DNA of 64,000 nucleotides. Source: Amblyornis subalaris (Eukaryota; Chordata; Aves; Passeriformes; Ptilonorhynchidae). The notes below the pieces were generated by a model. It was not told where the DNA came from and ran no database searches. It saw only the letters and a list, made by a program, of their open reading frames with translations. Positions 36,287 through 50,430 of this stretch are shown here, one piece after another. A program made the translations under genes and the position numbers. The stretch lies in assembly GCA_018881555.1 (NCBI GenBank), contig JACAXG010000094.1, positions 310,001 through 374,000 on the forward strand, given 5' to 3'. Each line of letters opens with the position of its first letter. Positions within the stretch are counted from its first letter, which is position 1.

Positions 36287-38256
36287 ACGCAAGTCTCTCA
36301 AACGTTTCAGTTTTACAGAAAGGCAGAGACAGGTTGTCTGTAAGAAAATGATCTGCATGTTTCCACTGCAATTGTTCCTCTTGTTTCCTTTGTTCTTCAT
36401 TTTGGGAAATGAAAATATCTTCCATACAAGTCAGGGCAAGTTCATATAGAAAAAAAATAGTTCAACATTCTGCTTTTGAAGTTCACTTCCGTGTAATTGT
36501 AATCTCTTCTTCTTGGCCCCTACAATCATGGACCGATGAATGCATGACAGTTGGAGGAAAACGAAAGCTCTGAACACCCATCACAGGAGGAGATGTAGGA
36601 GGGATTGCTCTTGAACATGCATCCTCTTCCAAGATGCTTCTAGCAGCCCCACAAAGCAAAGAGCCTGATACAGCGAGAAGAGGGAATATTTTAGGAGTAG
36701 CAGGAAGCTCCAATGGCATATTTCAGACAATTGATGGGAACACCAGCTCCTATTCCAAGCCATTAGCTTCTGGTGGCAACATGTCTCTGGAGAACACCAT
36801 GATAGCGACAGTCCGGGGAGTCTGAAGTCAAGTAGCTTTTCATGTGGAGGCCGGGGGGTTTCGAGCTGCTTTGCCTTACTGATCCCTGAACTTCATGGCT
36901 GTTAGAGGACTTTCTCTCCTGCCCTTCCTGCCAAGAAAACAAAACTTTCCCTTTTAAGAAGACACTCAGCTTAAAGTCCCCAGCTTAGACTTTAAAAAAA
37001 ATCCCAACAGGGGATGCTTCCTACGTGTTTTTCTGGAAACTCTGTCCAGTACCGGGGTATCTCCTTACAGTCTAATAGTCAGCATTTTTGCCACACCTTC
37101 TCTTTCTATTTTGAGCTATTTTTTACATTTTTCAACCAATTTAAGAGGAAAACAGTCAAAGCAGAAAGACAGCGTGCAGGTAGTTTTATGAAGTAGCTGT
37201 AATGGGTGGTAGTTGCTAGTTGCATGCCACAGAACCTCAGTGGTACTGCTCAAGATGTCCATGAGGTGAAGGGGCACTACTTGGAGAGATTTATTAGGTT
37301 CTTAACCTCAAGTTAAAAAGGGAAGATAAACAGAGGAAAGTTTCCTCCCGATAGACCTCAATTACTTACGAATAGTCAGAAGATGCATTGAAAAACTAAC
37401 GTTTTTTATCACAATCTTCATTATTCTTTATGTAACTTTTTTCTAAAAGCTGAACTGAGGAATTACATTCAGACCGAAGTGAAGAGCTCCCCCTCCTTGA
37501 AGAAAGAAAAACAAAATGAAAACAAAAGCCAAGAGCATTTCTGCATTCTCCCCGCTGAGCCCCCTGCATGTACCCACAGACACACTGCTGTAGAGATGTC
37601 CGCACATGTAGACCTTTGTGCTCTGCCCTCCTGTTCAAAAGCCCTCATGCACTTAATGAGCAGATCCAAAGCTTCATAAAAACAAAGTCGTTTTACTGAC
37701 TTCAGGAGGTCAAGACTCATATATAAGCAATTTGAGGAGAGAGAAACAAAAACCTATTAGTCCTTGCTGACGTTTTTGTGCCCTGAAAAAAAAAAAAATT
37801 AGAATTTTCCATTAATTCCATGTTGAAGTAGGAGTACACAAACCTAAAGGTGACAACCTGACTTGCAGCAGCAGCAGCAGTGCAATGGCAAAAATCAGCA
37901 CTTACTGATCATGGTGTTAACTAGCGTGGTTTCTGTGCAACCTGAGGGCACGACTATGGGCTGTTTGCAATATCCCAAATTTGCCCCATCGTCCCTAATG
38001 TTTACTTAAACTCTAGAAACTGAGAGGTGGATTTTCATTCATTTTAGCTTAGAAAATATTGTGCATTTACTGACTGTTACTATTGTCTACTGAATGCAGT
38101 TATGGGATGGAAAGCAAACAAACCCTGAAGATGCAGGTGTGTGATGTGTTGAAATCTGATACTGCTTGCTGCCTGTAAGCAAAATAAACAGAATTGACTT
38201 ATATTAACTTAAGTGTTGATTGTAACCTCAAAGTAATTTTTTCCTTTTATCTCTTA

Positions 38257-38270
38257 AATATATATATATA
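38257..38270. repeat. TA microsatellite
   Basis: Seven alternating A/T dinucleotide units within an A+T-rich stretch. Confidence 0.7.
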
Positions 38271-41200
38271 GATGGCATTTTAAAACCCTAGGTCTTAATT
38301 AATTTTCAGGTAGAGTTCTTCCTAAATACACAGGACAGATTCTGATCTTTGGTGTTTGGTGGAGTGTAATGAAAGAGGAGCGTTGCCCTGTTTTCACCAC
38401 TGGCTTTAAGGGATTTTGCAGAACTTCCCCCTTACAACAATTGTTTAAAATGAGATCTGGATCTGTCTTCTTTCTGCCAGATCACAATCATCACAGAAAT
38501 TTTAAAATAAACAAAGAGCCAGAGGCTACCTGTTCCTCTGTGCAGTGACTGAAAGCTGCCAAGGCTGGACCAAAGCCAGCATTCAGGTCGGGTTTACATT
38601 ATCGCTAGCAAAGAAGGAAAATCAGGTCCTGAAAAAAAAGGTACTGTAGTTAATAAGAAATTGAAAAAATCTGATTAGCACATCTGCAATTAATCAAAGN
38701 TGTCACAAATAATTCAAGGAAATGTAATTCTTTGCTGAAATCTCTTTTGACTCAGTTTACAACAGTCTGAACAATTGTGCTCCCTTTCAGGAAAACAAGC
38801 AAACAATTTCCCTGGCAAACAAGAAATGCAGTATTACTTTAATTCTAGATGGGATGACAGTTTTCTGTGTACGCATCCCTGCAAGGCACATTGGACATGC
38901 TTCCACAGCACTTACAGAGTAAATTTATATATTTCTTAAGGGCTTGTACCCTTAAGAGGGTGAACCAAGAGCCTGCAAGACTGAATGAAATAAACGTGTG
39001 TTTGGTTTGGTTAAGCACCTGGATGAGAGGCTGCAAAGAGAAGTTTGGAAATGTTGTACATAATACAATACACTTTCTCAAGGCTCTGTGTTTGATCAAA
39101 GCTCCCGTGTGGTTTTGAGAGAAGCTGTGTCCATAAGGAAATCCCTTTTTCATTTAATTTTTGTTTTATTTTATTTGAACGTAAAACCAAAGCTTTGAAA
39201 GCTTATTTTAAACCTTAAAGATCCCTTGCAGCCTTTCATGAGAAACTATAACATCAATAATGATGCTCTGGCTTCCTGAATTTCCCTTCCAGTTTTCTTG
39301 GATTCATTACTTTTCGCTCTCCGGGAGATGAAAGCTGGCTCTGCGGTACAGAACGGTTGCCCCTGGGGTTTTGGTGGGGAGAAAGCCATCCGTGCTTGGA
39401 CTCAGAAAGGCCATGATCCTATACATCATTGAGCAATTATTGAAGGAAGGGGAAACTGGTAGACCCAGAGATTTAATAACAGCATTCTGATCCTCTTCTG
39501 TCTAGCTACAGCAGAGCTAGAGCAGCAGCAGGTCTCCTTCAGTTCCTGCTGCACAAGGAGAGTCTAATGCAACCAAAATGGCTGCATGCAGCCCAGCTGC
39601 ATTTCCTACATCTTTCATTACTCTTACTGCAGCCTACATTTGGTATCTGCCTGTCTACTTCCGCACCAGGTCTACAGCGTGACTGTGTCTCCGCCTGGAA
39701 AGTTCTTCGTGAAGGGGCTCCATTGTAGACACACAAAGAATGGAGATTGCACGAAAAGAAAGAACCCTCTAGGTGACGCAGGGACCTTGTTTGCACACAT
39801 ATAAAGTAGTGCAGTGCCAGTGGGTTCCAAAGAAATACCCAGTCCTGTTGCGTCTTCCTTTTAATATCGATCCCATGACAGACACAGTGTTTTCTGTACA
39901 TGCACATTGATGTGTGCCAACACCCACTCTAGAACTCTGAAGCTGCAAATACAGCTCCTTTAGATAGCACACACTGCTCTGTCTTGGCTCTGAACATGTT
40001 TTTTTTTCTACTTTTCTTTCCCTATTTCGTTACGTCACATCATAATTTAATGTTTAGTCCTGCAAACTGCTGAAACCCAAGAACATAAGGGACACAATCT
40101 GTGGAATAGCTCCTAAAAAGTGCAAGTTTTTGTGGGAAAAGACTATGCTTGTCACATCTAGGAAGCATCTTAACCACTAATGTCATTGTGCAGAGATAGG
40201 AGGGCCAATAATAAATAGGGCAGTAAGGATGAAGTGGATGTATTTTATAGTATTAATTTCACAGAATACAATGTAATACTCTTAGGAGGACTTTTATGTA
40301 TCATAATAGCAGGTTTATCTCATCTTAGCCGAAGTGTAAACAAACAAGAAAAAATAGAACTCTCAATATGTCATTAACTTGATATGAATGGAGTGCAATA
40401 AAATTGGATATAGTGTTGTTACACTTCTCTACAACCACAACTTTGGATAGTGTACAAGTCCTGGAAATAGCACTGCTTTGTGGATAATAAAATAATGTGA
40501 ACAATGAATATCTGATCCAAACTTTGTTGGATAATTATTATTAGAGATGTGAATATTCCCAAGAAGGCAGCTTTTATTATTGCTCATGGATACATTCTGT
40601 AACTCTTTTTTTTAATATATATATTGCTGGCAAAATGTCTAGGGTGGAAAATCATTGGCAATTCACATCAAGTAAAATGTGTAGGCCAGGAGTTTTGCAT
40701 TAACATATCCGCTAGGCTGCACTGAATTTATAACCTCTTAAAGCAGTACAAAGGGTTTTAGTATTGGATATAAATTATGTATAAAACACTCAGCATGAAC
40801 TGTTGTCTCTGTATTAAGGCAGATACACCAGGCATAAAAAATAAATGACAAAATCGACATTAATGTCAAGAGGTCAACTTTAAACTGACAGAATCAAGGA
40901 AATGCAGAATTATTGCTGAAGCCTTCTGTCACTCATTTTACCCCCTACTCAGTTCATGTCGGGTCATCCCTCTTCTTTCCAAACAGGAGTAAAACCTCTG
41001 CTAACACAAAAAGAGCAATCAGGAGTCACTGCCTTGAGTACACATGGTGCAGGTGATGACTGGAGACCACTGCTACCGATCTGCTCGTCCTTCTCAAGAA
41101 AGAAACTTCCCATTCATGTAAGACATAAAACTTTCTTCTTTTCCGCCTCAGAACATTCTCCTCCTAGGTGTTCCTCCCGCCCAAGTTACCCTACCAATGT

Positions 41201-43859
41201 GTGTTACAGTCACTTGATATTTAGCCTATCACACCCCTCTTCAAGAAAAGTTATATTCTGCTAAAATGGAACCCAAACATGGTTTGGCCCTCAGGATGTG
41301 ACTAAGCTGTAAGTAGTAGTATTTCAATTCTGAGATGGATGTGTCCTGAAAAGAGTGCGTCTTTCTTCAAATCAAGGGGAAACTGGGACAAAGGGAATAA
41401 GCAGGTATTGCCAAAAGGAGAAATACATGATACTCAATATCAAACCAAAGCATCACTTCAAAGTGTATCACATTATTTACCTAAGAGCTAAATAATAACA
41501 GCATCATTAGGGCTAATACTTGAAGGGTGAATATGGAGCAAAGTTAGCAAGAAGAATTAAATACGGATTGTACCCCAATTAAGTATTTGGATCCTCAGAG
41601 CTACAGCATCACTAATCACTAGCATATCAACATTCATAATTTGGAACTGAGATAAAAACATCAGAATAAAGGCTGATATTATTTGCTGTAATGCAGTATC
41701 TTACACTTCTTTCCATATTGACGAACATAGGATATCTTTTAAAAGACTCAGGGGTAAACTTGATTTCTGATAAGTCAATAGAATATGGGTTGCATCCCTA
41801 AATTTCACATTCAGAAGCAACTATTGTACTAACCCAGCCTATTTGGAAGCTCCCTCCAAATCACAGGCTTTCATTCTTTTCTGTTAAAAATTGATCTCCT
41901 TTGTGTCACCCTTATCAACAGTGATTAGTTCCGCACCAAAATCAGCAAACGTTATCAAACTCAGTAACTTGTGACTGAAGAAGAAAGATGTTCAGCTGAA
42001 AGGCTTCCAGTGACAAAGGCCATAAGGAATCATTTTGCTTCAGGGAGCAATTACACACTTAAAAAGTAATTTTAGTCCCACCTGTAGCCATTGGATCGCA
42101 TTATGTTCTACTATTAGAGACCAAAAAGGTCTCTATTGCCACGTGCAAGTAATTACAGATTGTGATCTAGTTGTATTTGTGAGCCTAATAATCCATAACA
42201 ACCTAACTGCCAGTCACACATGGAAGGTTTCAGTCACCTCCTTCGTCTCCAGTACATGAGTCAAAAATTGTCAAACCAAAACCTTTACTTATTGCTGACA
42301 CAGAGTGGACTCACTCAGATTTTCTAAAATACTTCCACTTTTGTCAAAAAGAGTTTGTAAGGGCAAAGAAACTTCAGATCTTTCTTTCAGCAACTAAGAT
42401 GGAAAAAATCCTGATGCTTGTATGGTCAGTTTCTGCTGGAGTTGCTGTGAGACCTGGGAACATTGTCTTGGATGTGACTGTCTGAAGATGCTGTGTCCAA
42501 CTGCTGTTTCAGGAACAATCTTTCAAGTTAGTTAAATCCAAATGTTTCTTTCTGCTATATCTCTGCAAGGACAAATATATGCCTGGCACATATACTGCAT
42601 TTTGGAAAGATCAATAGTCATAACATGAAGCTCACAGAAATGCTGATAAATGTATTTTAAACCACTTTGAGCAAAAAGTATCAAGTTTAATTTTCAACAC
42701 ATGTATGGCACTAAAGTAAAAAAAAATTGTGTGGGTCTAATGTTCTTCCACAGATATTTTGGGTTTGAGGGTGGTTCTTCCAGGATGGGATATTCATACT
42801 CAGCATTCTCAGCTCTAGACCTCCTCACATGGCTAATTGAAAGGTGGGTCCTCCTTGCAACCCAGAGGACATGATCCAGGTGACCTGTAGATAGCAGCAC
42901 GGAGGTTGAGCACAGCTGTTCCAGCACATCCTTCCTACAGTCATTACAAGTCAGCACCGCTCACAGCACCATGTGTTAAGTGGAGGAAACATTTTCTGCT
43001 ATTAAAATAGTTGGGTCACAAAGAATGCTGAACCAAAGACTAATTGTAATCTCATGCAATCAGTACAATTTCACCTGATTTATTGGTGAAACTCCAGGAC
43101 AGCAAAATCTGTCCTATTATATAAGGCATATTATTATGCACTATATTATCTGGAGACAAATTATAGGAGATAAAGTGCTGAGACTGGAAAGGTACAGGAC
43201 TTGGTAATGACTTAGGATATCAAATATTTACCCTCTTTGGCACTTTTTTTTTTGAGACAAAAGTTATTTTCAGACTGTTTTTCATTACAGAAAATTCTGT
43301 CAGAAATTTTGGCATTTGCAGGTATTTGTGCCTTTCCAGGATACCTGAAAGGAAGAGTATCTGAAAGCGAAGAGGCTCTTAAAAAATAATTCATTGATAA
43401 CCCAATGATTTGAGCTTGTGCAGGCCAGTGAATGGTGTGTTAGAAAAGGGTGTTAGTTGGATGTACTGTATAACATTTAGGAAGAGAAATGAAGCTGTGA
43501 TTTCTATTTGAAGCAACAGGAAAGGCACAACATGATGTCAAATATTCTGGGGAAAAAAGCTAATTAACCCTTCCTTCCAAACCTAGAAGTCAAGAATGAA
43601 TTAGAAAAAGGTAATGATCCCTAAACAACAGTTTTATGGCAATGAAGAAAAAGCACTGAAATAGGAGAGGAATTATGTGTGCAGTGAATTTGCTTACAGT
43701 AAATGATACAAATAGCCAATATGGAAACATTCACAAAATAATTACTATAGGAGCAACCTATAAGTTCTGGGTGAGCGCAAAGATTCAGCTATGCTTTTGA
43801 CTTTTTTTATTTGAAATGTAACAATGCTTTAAATGCCAAAATGTAAAAATCTGTTCTAC

Positions 43860-43975
43860 AAATGTCTATTACAGTCTTTCATGAGGGCATTATGGCTTTC
43901 AGGTGCCATAAACTACCCCTCTTTGTAACAACACCCCTTTATAAACACAAAGCAAATCATTATGTGGAAAGGGGA
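43860..43975. promoter_or_regulatory. candidate conserved enhancer
   Basis: A short CpG-free segment with GGGCATTATGG, a HOX/CDX-like GCCATAAAC near 43905, a CCCCTTTATAAACAC word and an AAGCAAATC word in close order. It is non-repetitive and unlike the flanks. The enhancer call is inference from word content. Confidence 0.25.
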
Positions 43976-44927
43976 GAAGTTAAAAGCCCTAAATCTTCCA
44001 TTCCCTAGGATACTGTTACCTTCAGATAGAATGTATTTTTTAATGTATTTATTTACTGCTTAAATGTAGTATATCTCCATTGGGTTTAACTGACAAGATT
44101 TTAGGGAGTTCTGTATTACTGATTTATATATATACATATAGACACATATATGTTCAACTACCCATACACTTTTTTGCTCCTGTTTCCTAGCATAAAATTA
44201 TTACCTTCCCTGGAACGATGAAAATGCAACTGCTTTCTAAACCAGTGACTATTCCTTCTTTGAAGAGACTCTTAATAGGATGCATGAAACATCTGGAAGA
44301 ATTAAATCAAAGGGTGATGGAATTCCCACTGGAGAACACATGTCAAATAAGAAAGAGAGTTTTGTGGAACAAATGAGATTTTGCCCTGAGAATTAGCAAG
44401 TACAACAGCTAAGCTTAACATTGGATTGAGACAAAAAGTCCTAAGAGGCCTATTGATACACTTTTTAAACATCCAGTGTGCCTAAAAAAGAGAATAATTT
44501 GTGTAATACAGTCTGCAAGCAAAATGTCTGTTTTCCCTATCCACAACCACTATTCAGAGCAATTCCTGAGATCCACAACAATCTCTATGTTTATATTCAT
44601 TGTAATATGGAAAGCCACCCAGAAAGCAACTAGAACGGAATTATGATCCACAGCTACAAATTGTTCATTTTGACACTTGTGTAATTCCGGTTGCCACAAA
44701 AATGCTGAATTTCATTCAGTGTCTTTCTAAGAAAGCATTTTATTAAGAGAAATTTAGAAACAACTTCAGAAACTGGTGGTCTTACACCTGTCTGTCTTGC
44801 GCAGTCATATTCTTATCTCATTCACAGCTGCCAAAAATAAAATTAAAACATGTCTGTACGCTAATCCCAGTTGTCCCAAAACTGCAGTGTAATGTGATGA
44901 ATTAAAGCAATTTAAAGAATAATTTAA
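43976..44927. other. gene-poor non-coding DNA
   Basis: A+T-rich, with TA/CA-rich simple sequence at 44122-44155. The part at 44600-44720 is non-repetitive and low in CpG, possibly conserved. No gene is recognised. Confidence 0.45.
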
Positions 44928-45760
44928 GGACAACACACCTGAAGAATGGGATGCCATCCAGAGGGACCTGGACAAGCTCGAGAAGCGGGTCCATGGGAAT
45001 CTCATGAGGTTTAATAAGACCAAGTGCAAGGTGCTGCACCTGGGTCAGAGCAACTCCCAGTCTTAATACAGGCCAGATCAAGAGCAGCCTTGCTGAGAAG
45101 GACTTGGGGATGCTGGTGGATGAGAGGCTGGACATGACCCAGTAATGTGTGCTTCCAGCCCAGAAAACCCAACCATATCCCAGGCTTCATCACAAGAAAC
45201 ATGGCCAGCTGGTCAAAGGAGGTGATTCTGCCCCTCTGCTCTGGTGAGAACCCATCTGGAGTGCTGCATCCAGCTCTGGGGTTCCCTAGCACGGGAAGCA
45301 CATTGACCTGTTGGAGCAACTCCAGAGGAGGGACACCAAGATGATTAGAGGGATGTAGCACCTCTCATGCAAAGAAAGGCAGAGAGAATTGGGATTGTTC
45401 AGCATGGAGAAATCTTCAGAATGACCTAATTGTGGCTTTCCAGTTCCTGAAAGGAGCCTAAAGAAAAATGGAGAGACTTTTCACAAGGCCATAGTGATAG
45501 GACAAGGGGGGATGGCTTCAAACTGAGAGTAGGTTTAGATTAGATAATAGAAAAAAATTCTTTACTGTGACAGTGTCATGCACTGGAACAGGTTGCCCAG
45601 AGAAGTTATGGATATCCCATCCCTGGGAGTGTTCAAAGCCAAGCTGGATGGAGCTCTGAGCAACCTGGTCTGGTGAAAGATGTCCCTGGCCACAGCAGGG
45701 AGTTGGAACTGGATGATCTTTAAGATCTCTTCCAACCTAAACCATTCCATGATTCTATGA
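44928..45760 (+). mobile_element. CR1 LINE 3' fragment
   Basis: The plus strand encodes the C-terminal part of CR1 ORF2. From 44941 the frame reads [13 protein letters not shown], a known CR1 region, to a stop at 45064-45066. Similarity then continues in other frames (Ala-Glu-Lys-Asp-Leu-Gly near 45090, Glu-Val-Ile-Leu-Pro-Leu near 45220). The last part, 45420-45700, matches the C-terminal end up to the Ser-Asn-Leu-Val region near 45657-45670, and the copy finishes in the CR1 terminal octamer-like tail ATTCCATGATTCTATGA at about 45743-45759. It is 5'-truncated with several frameshifts and stops, hence inactive. It is less eroded than the copies at 25.9 and 50.0 kb. Confidence 0.93.
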
Positions 45761-48700
45761 GAATGAATTGACTATTATTGGGGAAGTAAAATGCTCCTTC
45801 ATTCATATTCTGATGGATATCCATCCAATATTTTTCTATTGCTCTCTTTACATTCTAATAAACTAAAAGTCGTATGAAAGCCAAGTGGCAAAGAATGGGC
45901 AAGACTATGACTGGACTATATACAACTATATACTTGAATGAAATAAAGGAAATTTTCCAAACTCTTTTATTCACTGGTCCAAAGGCAGCTCAAGAGAGAA
46001 CCAATATGTTTTTCCCTATGTTTTTCTGAAGTTGCCTTCACCCTCACTCAGTGGGGAATGCTCTGCACATGGAAAATGGAACAAGTGGAACCGACTTCAA
46101 GAAGCCCAAGTCATCTTGGACTGGAGATGCATTTGGTGGTTGGATTACTTGATGGTGTTCTACTAAAATATTTTAGATCTTTTGGATTTATTAAGAGCAT
46201 AACTTCTGAAATACTACCTTTTTTATTTTTTACTACAAAGAGTCTTTGTCTTTCCATTGCAGCAGGACTAATGTGAGAGGGAATTGGTCTGGTGCCGAAA
46301 GTGGTGGGAGAGCAGATGTTCTACTGTGGACACCACAGAATGTGTTTGTACTACTGCAAAATGCAAAGTGAAGCACTTCCTTTACCCTTTTGTATCTCAT
46401 GCAGTGGTTCCCTTGCCTCTCCAGAGAGGCCATATGATTTATAATTATAGATGTTTTTTATCCTCTTCCATCTCCTGGTCACGTGGGGAGGGGATCACTG
46501 ACTGCTGTATTCGTAGTGAAGCTTGGTCTGTTGGGCCTTTATTCAAACCACTGACTAACATACTGGAGAAAAAAAAATGCACAGTAGGAAATATTCTAAG
46601 GGTAAAACTGACTTTTGGAATCTCTTCAGAAAATAAGCTTCCTATGCAGATAAAACATAGAAAAGTTGTTTTCACCACAGTTAAATATTGAAACAATATG
46701 GACAGAACTCTGAACTGCATAACTTTAAAAGTGAATAGTGCAATTTACAGACCTCATCCCACATATAAATTTCACTGACTACGGATGGGATAGTACACTG
46801 AAGCCTTATGCCTTTTTAGCACACCAGTCTCCTAGACTATCATTCCTACACCTGTCTTTTTTTTTTCCCTTGGAAAGCTTTTTCTACAGTTATGCTTCAT
46901 GAAAATTTAAGAATTATTCCTACTTTGTAGGTCTTCAGCAGCATGTTGTTACATTTGCAAAAGTTTGCAGACATGCTGGTTCTGTGCCTTCCTGTTTGCA
47001 AGTTCAAATTGTGCCAGAAAGACATGCTGCTTTTCTGTGATCACAAAATTAATTGGTTTTGTCAGCAGTAGTCTGATTTATGGTTCTAGTTCAAGTAATC
47101 AGTGCTAAAAGTGGTGGTTGATAGGTCAGCGTGATGAAAATTTTCACTAATGCTTCACCTTCAGAGAAGTGTCATGTATTTAAATAATCTAATCTCCTTC
47201 TGACTGCTTTGTATTTGTCTAATCATGTCTTTTCTTAAGATGAATTGATGATTTGTTCTGATGAAATCAATGCTGGAATAATGCTTTTTTCTTCAGAAAC
47301 AGTGCATTTATTGTCAGAAATATAGACTAAAACTGCTCATGTTGTTAAGTCTGAAAACACTTTTTACTGCCAATTTTGCAAATAGCTTGGAACATAGTGG
47401 TCAAACTCTGCTTTTTTCTCTCATACACAAGGATTCTATAAATTCTTATAAGTCAAAACTGATACAGTTCATAATAATGAATATTTGCCTTTAGTGTCAG
47501 CAGATGTGTTTAAAATGTACAGACGAGGATGGCAATGGCAACTCACAGGGACATTGTTCACGGAATCAGTGCCTTTATTACCAGGTAGTAACACAAAGCA
47601 TAGTATAAAACAAAATAGAGTGAAAGAGAAGTTTGCAACAGTGCAACAAGTAAGACCAATTCTGCAATTTAATGAAATGAAACAGTACATTTTCTTCTTT
47701 GTAAACACTAGTAAGATTCATAATGTCAGCTGCCAATAAATGAAAAATCTGAATGTATTCTAGTGAAGTTTCTGTCAATGGAATTTCTGCTTCATAAGTT
47801 TTCTAAACAAGAAAGCATCTGAGCTGCTCCAGCATACAGCTTTTAAAGGCTATCAAATGGCATTTAAAACACACACACACTCCACACACCAAACTCTACC
47901 CCTCCTTTCCCCTCTGTGTTAATGGTACACAGTGTGTCCCCATAATTAAACTAAACATTGAAATCTTGACCATTGTGGTTGCTAAAGATCCCATGCACTT
48001 TTCAGGAGAGGAGGGGCATTAACCACAGTTTCCTCCACAAATTCCCAGCCAGGTAATTGCCTGCCTAGAAATCGCCCATCCAGCTTCCACTGAGTAAGCT
48101 ATTTTCACTCACCTTCTTGCAGAAACTGCTGGAAGGCTTTGCAGGCATGGGCTGACAGCTGTGTTCTGTCTTAATGCTCTCTTGCTTTGCTGAATATGAA
48201 AACACTGCTACCATAACACAATAAAATGAACAAAGTGACAGGGATATATTTGCCATAAAGTTTAGGAATAGCAAGTAAGCTAATAAAAACATTNGTAAAT
48301 CAGGCCATCAATCTCTACAAAAGATACTGCTGTGTAATAGGTTATCCATCACACCTGATAATGCAGATTTGAGGTGAAAAGCTGGTGATCCCCAGTTCAC
48401 ACATTCAAGTGAGCACATTTCATGTGCAAGCCACATTTCAGGGGCAAGAAAAGGAGCAGCCTGGACTAATTTCAAATGTCAACTGTGCAAGGGAAACAAA
48501 GCCTTAGAAAGAAAACTGCCATTCACCCAGTTTTATTTTCAGGCATGCTTAGGAAATGGTCTTCTGGTTTCTATCTTCCTGTAACTTGATGGCAGCCTAC
48601 AGGAGACTAAGATGTTCAGACAGAAATTCAATGATGGAGCTCAGAGTAAAACGACACAGCTTCCCAGATACACGCCAGAGATATTTAATAGGTTCTGTCA

Positions 48701-49989
48701 TAATCCATATGTTCTCTTCAAAAAATAGGAATAAAAACCAGCTGGCTTACAATAAATTCTAACTGCAGTGTGAGTTAATTTTAAACTGATGTAACATTCA
48801 GTCAGTTTTCATTTAAAATGACAGTGGATATCTTTGCCAGACTAAGTGTGGATTTGTAAAAACAGATGAGAAACAGTAAAATGTTTTTCCTTCAAGACAA
48901 ATATTTCTTTTTAACATGGAGCTTTTAGATAATAGGGAATTGTTCGAGTGAAGAAAGACTTTTACATTCATCACCATGATGATATATTACTAAAGTACTG
49001 TACTTTTGGACTCTGTCAGGGACCCCTCAGGGATGTGGCAGAGCAAATGGTGCCTGATGCCAGTTCTGCTGGCTCAGGCCCTGAAACAACTTGCTGGCTG
49101 TGGCGGCAGCAGGGTGGTCAGCACGGCCAGGCTCTGGTCGGTGCCTGCTGACTCCAAACCCAGGTATCGAACAAAGGAAGGAAGGAGAAGGCTACCTTAT
49201 GCTTATTTGTTTATTTCTACTAATTTTTAGCCTGAAAGAGTTATCTCTGTGAGGTTCCAAGTGAATCAAACATTTTCAAATACCACCCCTAGGAACAGCA
49301 AAAAAATAACAAAAATACAGATTGAAGTAACCAAGATCCACATTACAAAATACAGTAGGCAACCAACCAATACTCTTCATTCCTACCATTCTAACTGCTC
49401 TCAGCTCCCTAGAAAACCACAAATGACTGAGGAATAAAGTAGGCTTATAGTGTGTTCCAAAGATCAACAGCTTTGACTATGCTAGCCCAAGAATGTAACT
49501 ATTGCAAAAAAGAGTATGGCATGTCTTGGCACACGTACCTGGCAATAGCATGGCATATCAGACAGACTAGGACAGACGTCATTGAGGCCTAATCCGATAT
49601 CTTACAATGTTTTCAAAATGGTATTTCATCTTAGGTCTCAAAAATAGCAGATCAGACAGGTAACTCATATATCCTCTCTGCTTGAGACAAAGGTTTTTTC
49701 CTATCTTTCCTCCCTGAATTGCTGTTCCAGTTCCTATAGTGATAAGGTCTCAATCTTTAATCCTGGTCTTATGCCTGGTAGCAAGACTGATAAAAAACCC
49801 CACATTGCTAAGACTATCTGTATCCTAAAAAGACAATCTGAATGGTCCCATGCAAAAGCTCCAGATTGGATTTGTCCAGTCAAGAGAGAAGTTTGGGGGT
49901 CATCATTTGCTAGATGAATTGGTCAGCTTAGTGTTCACGACTGGTCTTAATGCCGTATAATGTTAACAGCTGTGGAGAAAGAATTAGAA
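45761..49989. other. gene-poor non-coding DNA
   Basis: No exon is recognised. Frames such as 46284-46691 plus (135 residues) lack domains. A CA tract lies at 47868-47889 and one undetermined base at 48294. A GC-richer, CAG/GGC-containing patch lies at 49010-49155; I cannot assign it to a repeat or gene. The 47040-47160 part is low in CpG and word-rich, possibly conserved. Confidence 0.45.
47868..47889. repeat. CA microsatellite, short
   Basis: About seven CA units, then TC, then more CACACA. Imperfect and short. Confidence 0.7.
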
Positions 49990-50430
49990 ACAGGAAACAC
50001 AACTATGCCAAAGCTTGATGTTCCCATCTTTTGAATACTCTCTGCATCCTGGCACTCCATTGAACTAGAGAACTGTGGTTAGGGGCATTCACCAGCTTCC
50101 ATGTAATGAGAGGCAAAGTAGGGAAGGAGCTTCTTCTGGGAAAAGAGTTGTCTCTGAATTCCCCTAAAATAGGATAGGAGAGTCTGATAGAGGTCTGTAA
50201 GATTAACAAATAGTGTTGAGGAGCAAACAGAGGATGATTATTTTCTATAATAACAATGCACTCAGTGCAATTATTAGGCATTGCATTTCAAGAAAGTCAA
50301 AAGAGGAATGTTTTGTCCTAACACATAATTATATTATGGAACTCATTGGGATAGAATATTGAGAAGGCCAAAGACCTGAACTGGCTCACAAGGGGACCAG
50401 ACAAGTTCCTGGAGGATAGATCCAGATACA
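49990..50430 (+). mobile_element. eroded CR1/L3-like LINE fragment
   Basis: The clearest part is 50326-50430. It follows the 3' coding end of old CR1/L3-type LINEs word for word in order: ATGGAACTCATTG, then GAAGGCCAA, then ACTGG, then GACAAGTTCCTGGAGGATAGATCC. Further left, GATAGAGGTCTGTAAGATTA at 50187-50206 matches the same family, and weaker similarity reaches about 49990. The copy is interrupted and old. It is probably 5'-truncated, as most such copies are. Confidence 0.65.

Larger units (their letters stand above)
35501..43859. other. gene-poor non-coding DNA
   Basis: A long stretch without a recognised exon or large mobile element. Simple repeats are a GA tract at 36261-36286, GCA units at 37865-37880 and TA units at 38257-38270. 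One undetermined base lies at 38700. The 122-residue minus frame at 39539-39907 and other frames lack domains. A GC-richer patch with some CpG lies at 39315-39375. Word-rich low-CpG segments, such as 41880-41960, may be regulatory. Confidence 0.45.

Noticed and set aside
49010..49155. tRNA-derived SINE or tRNA
   Set aside because: GC-richer than the flanks, but no A-box and B-box pair and no cloverleaf arms could be traced.
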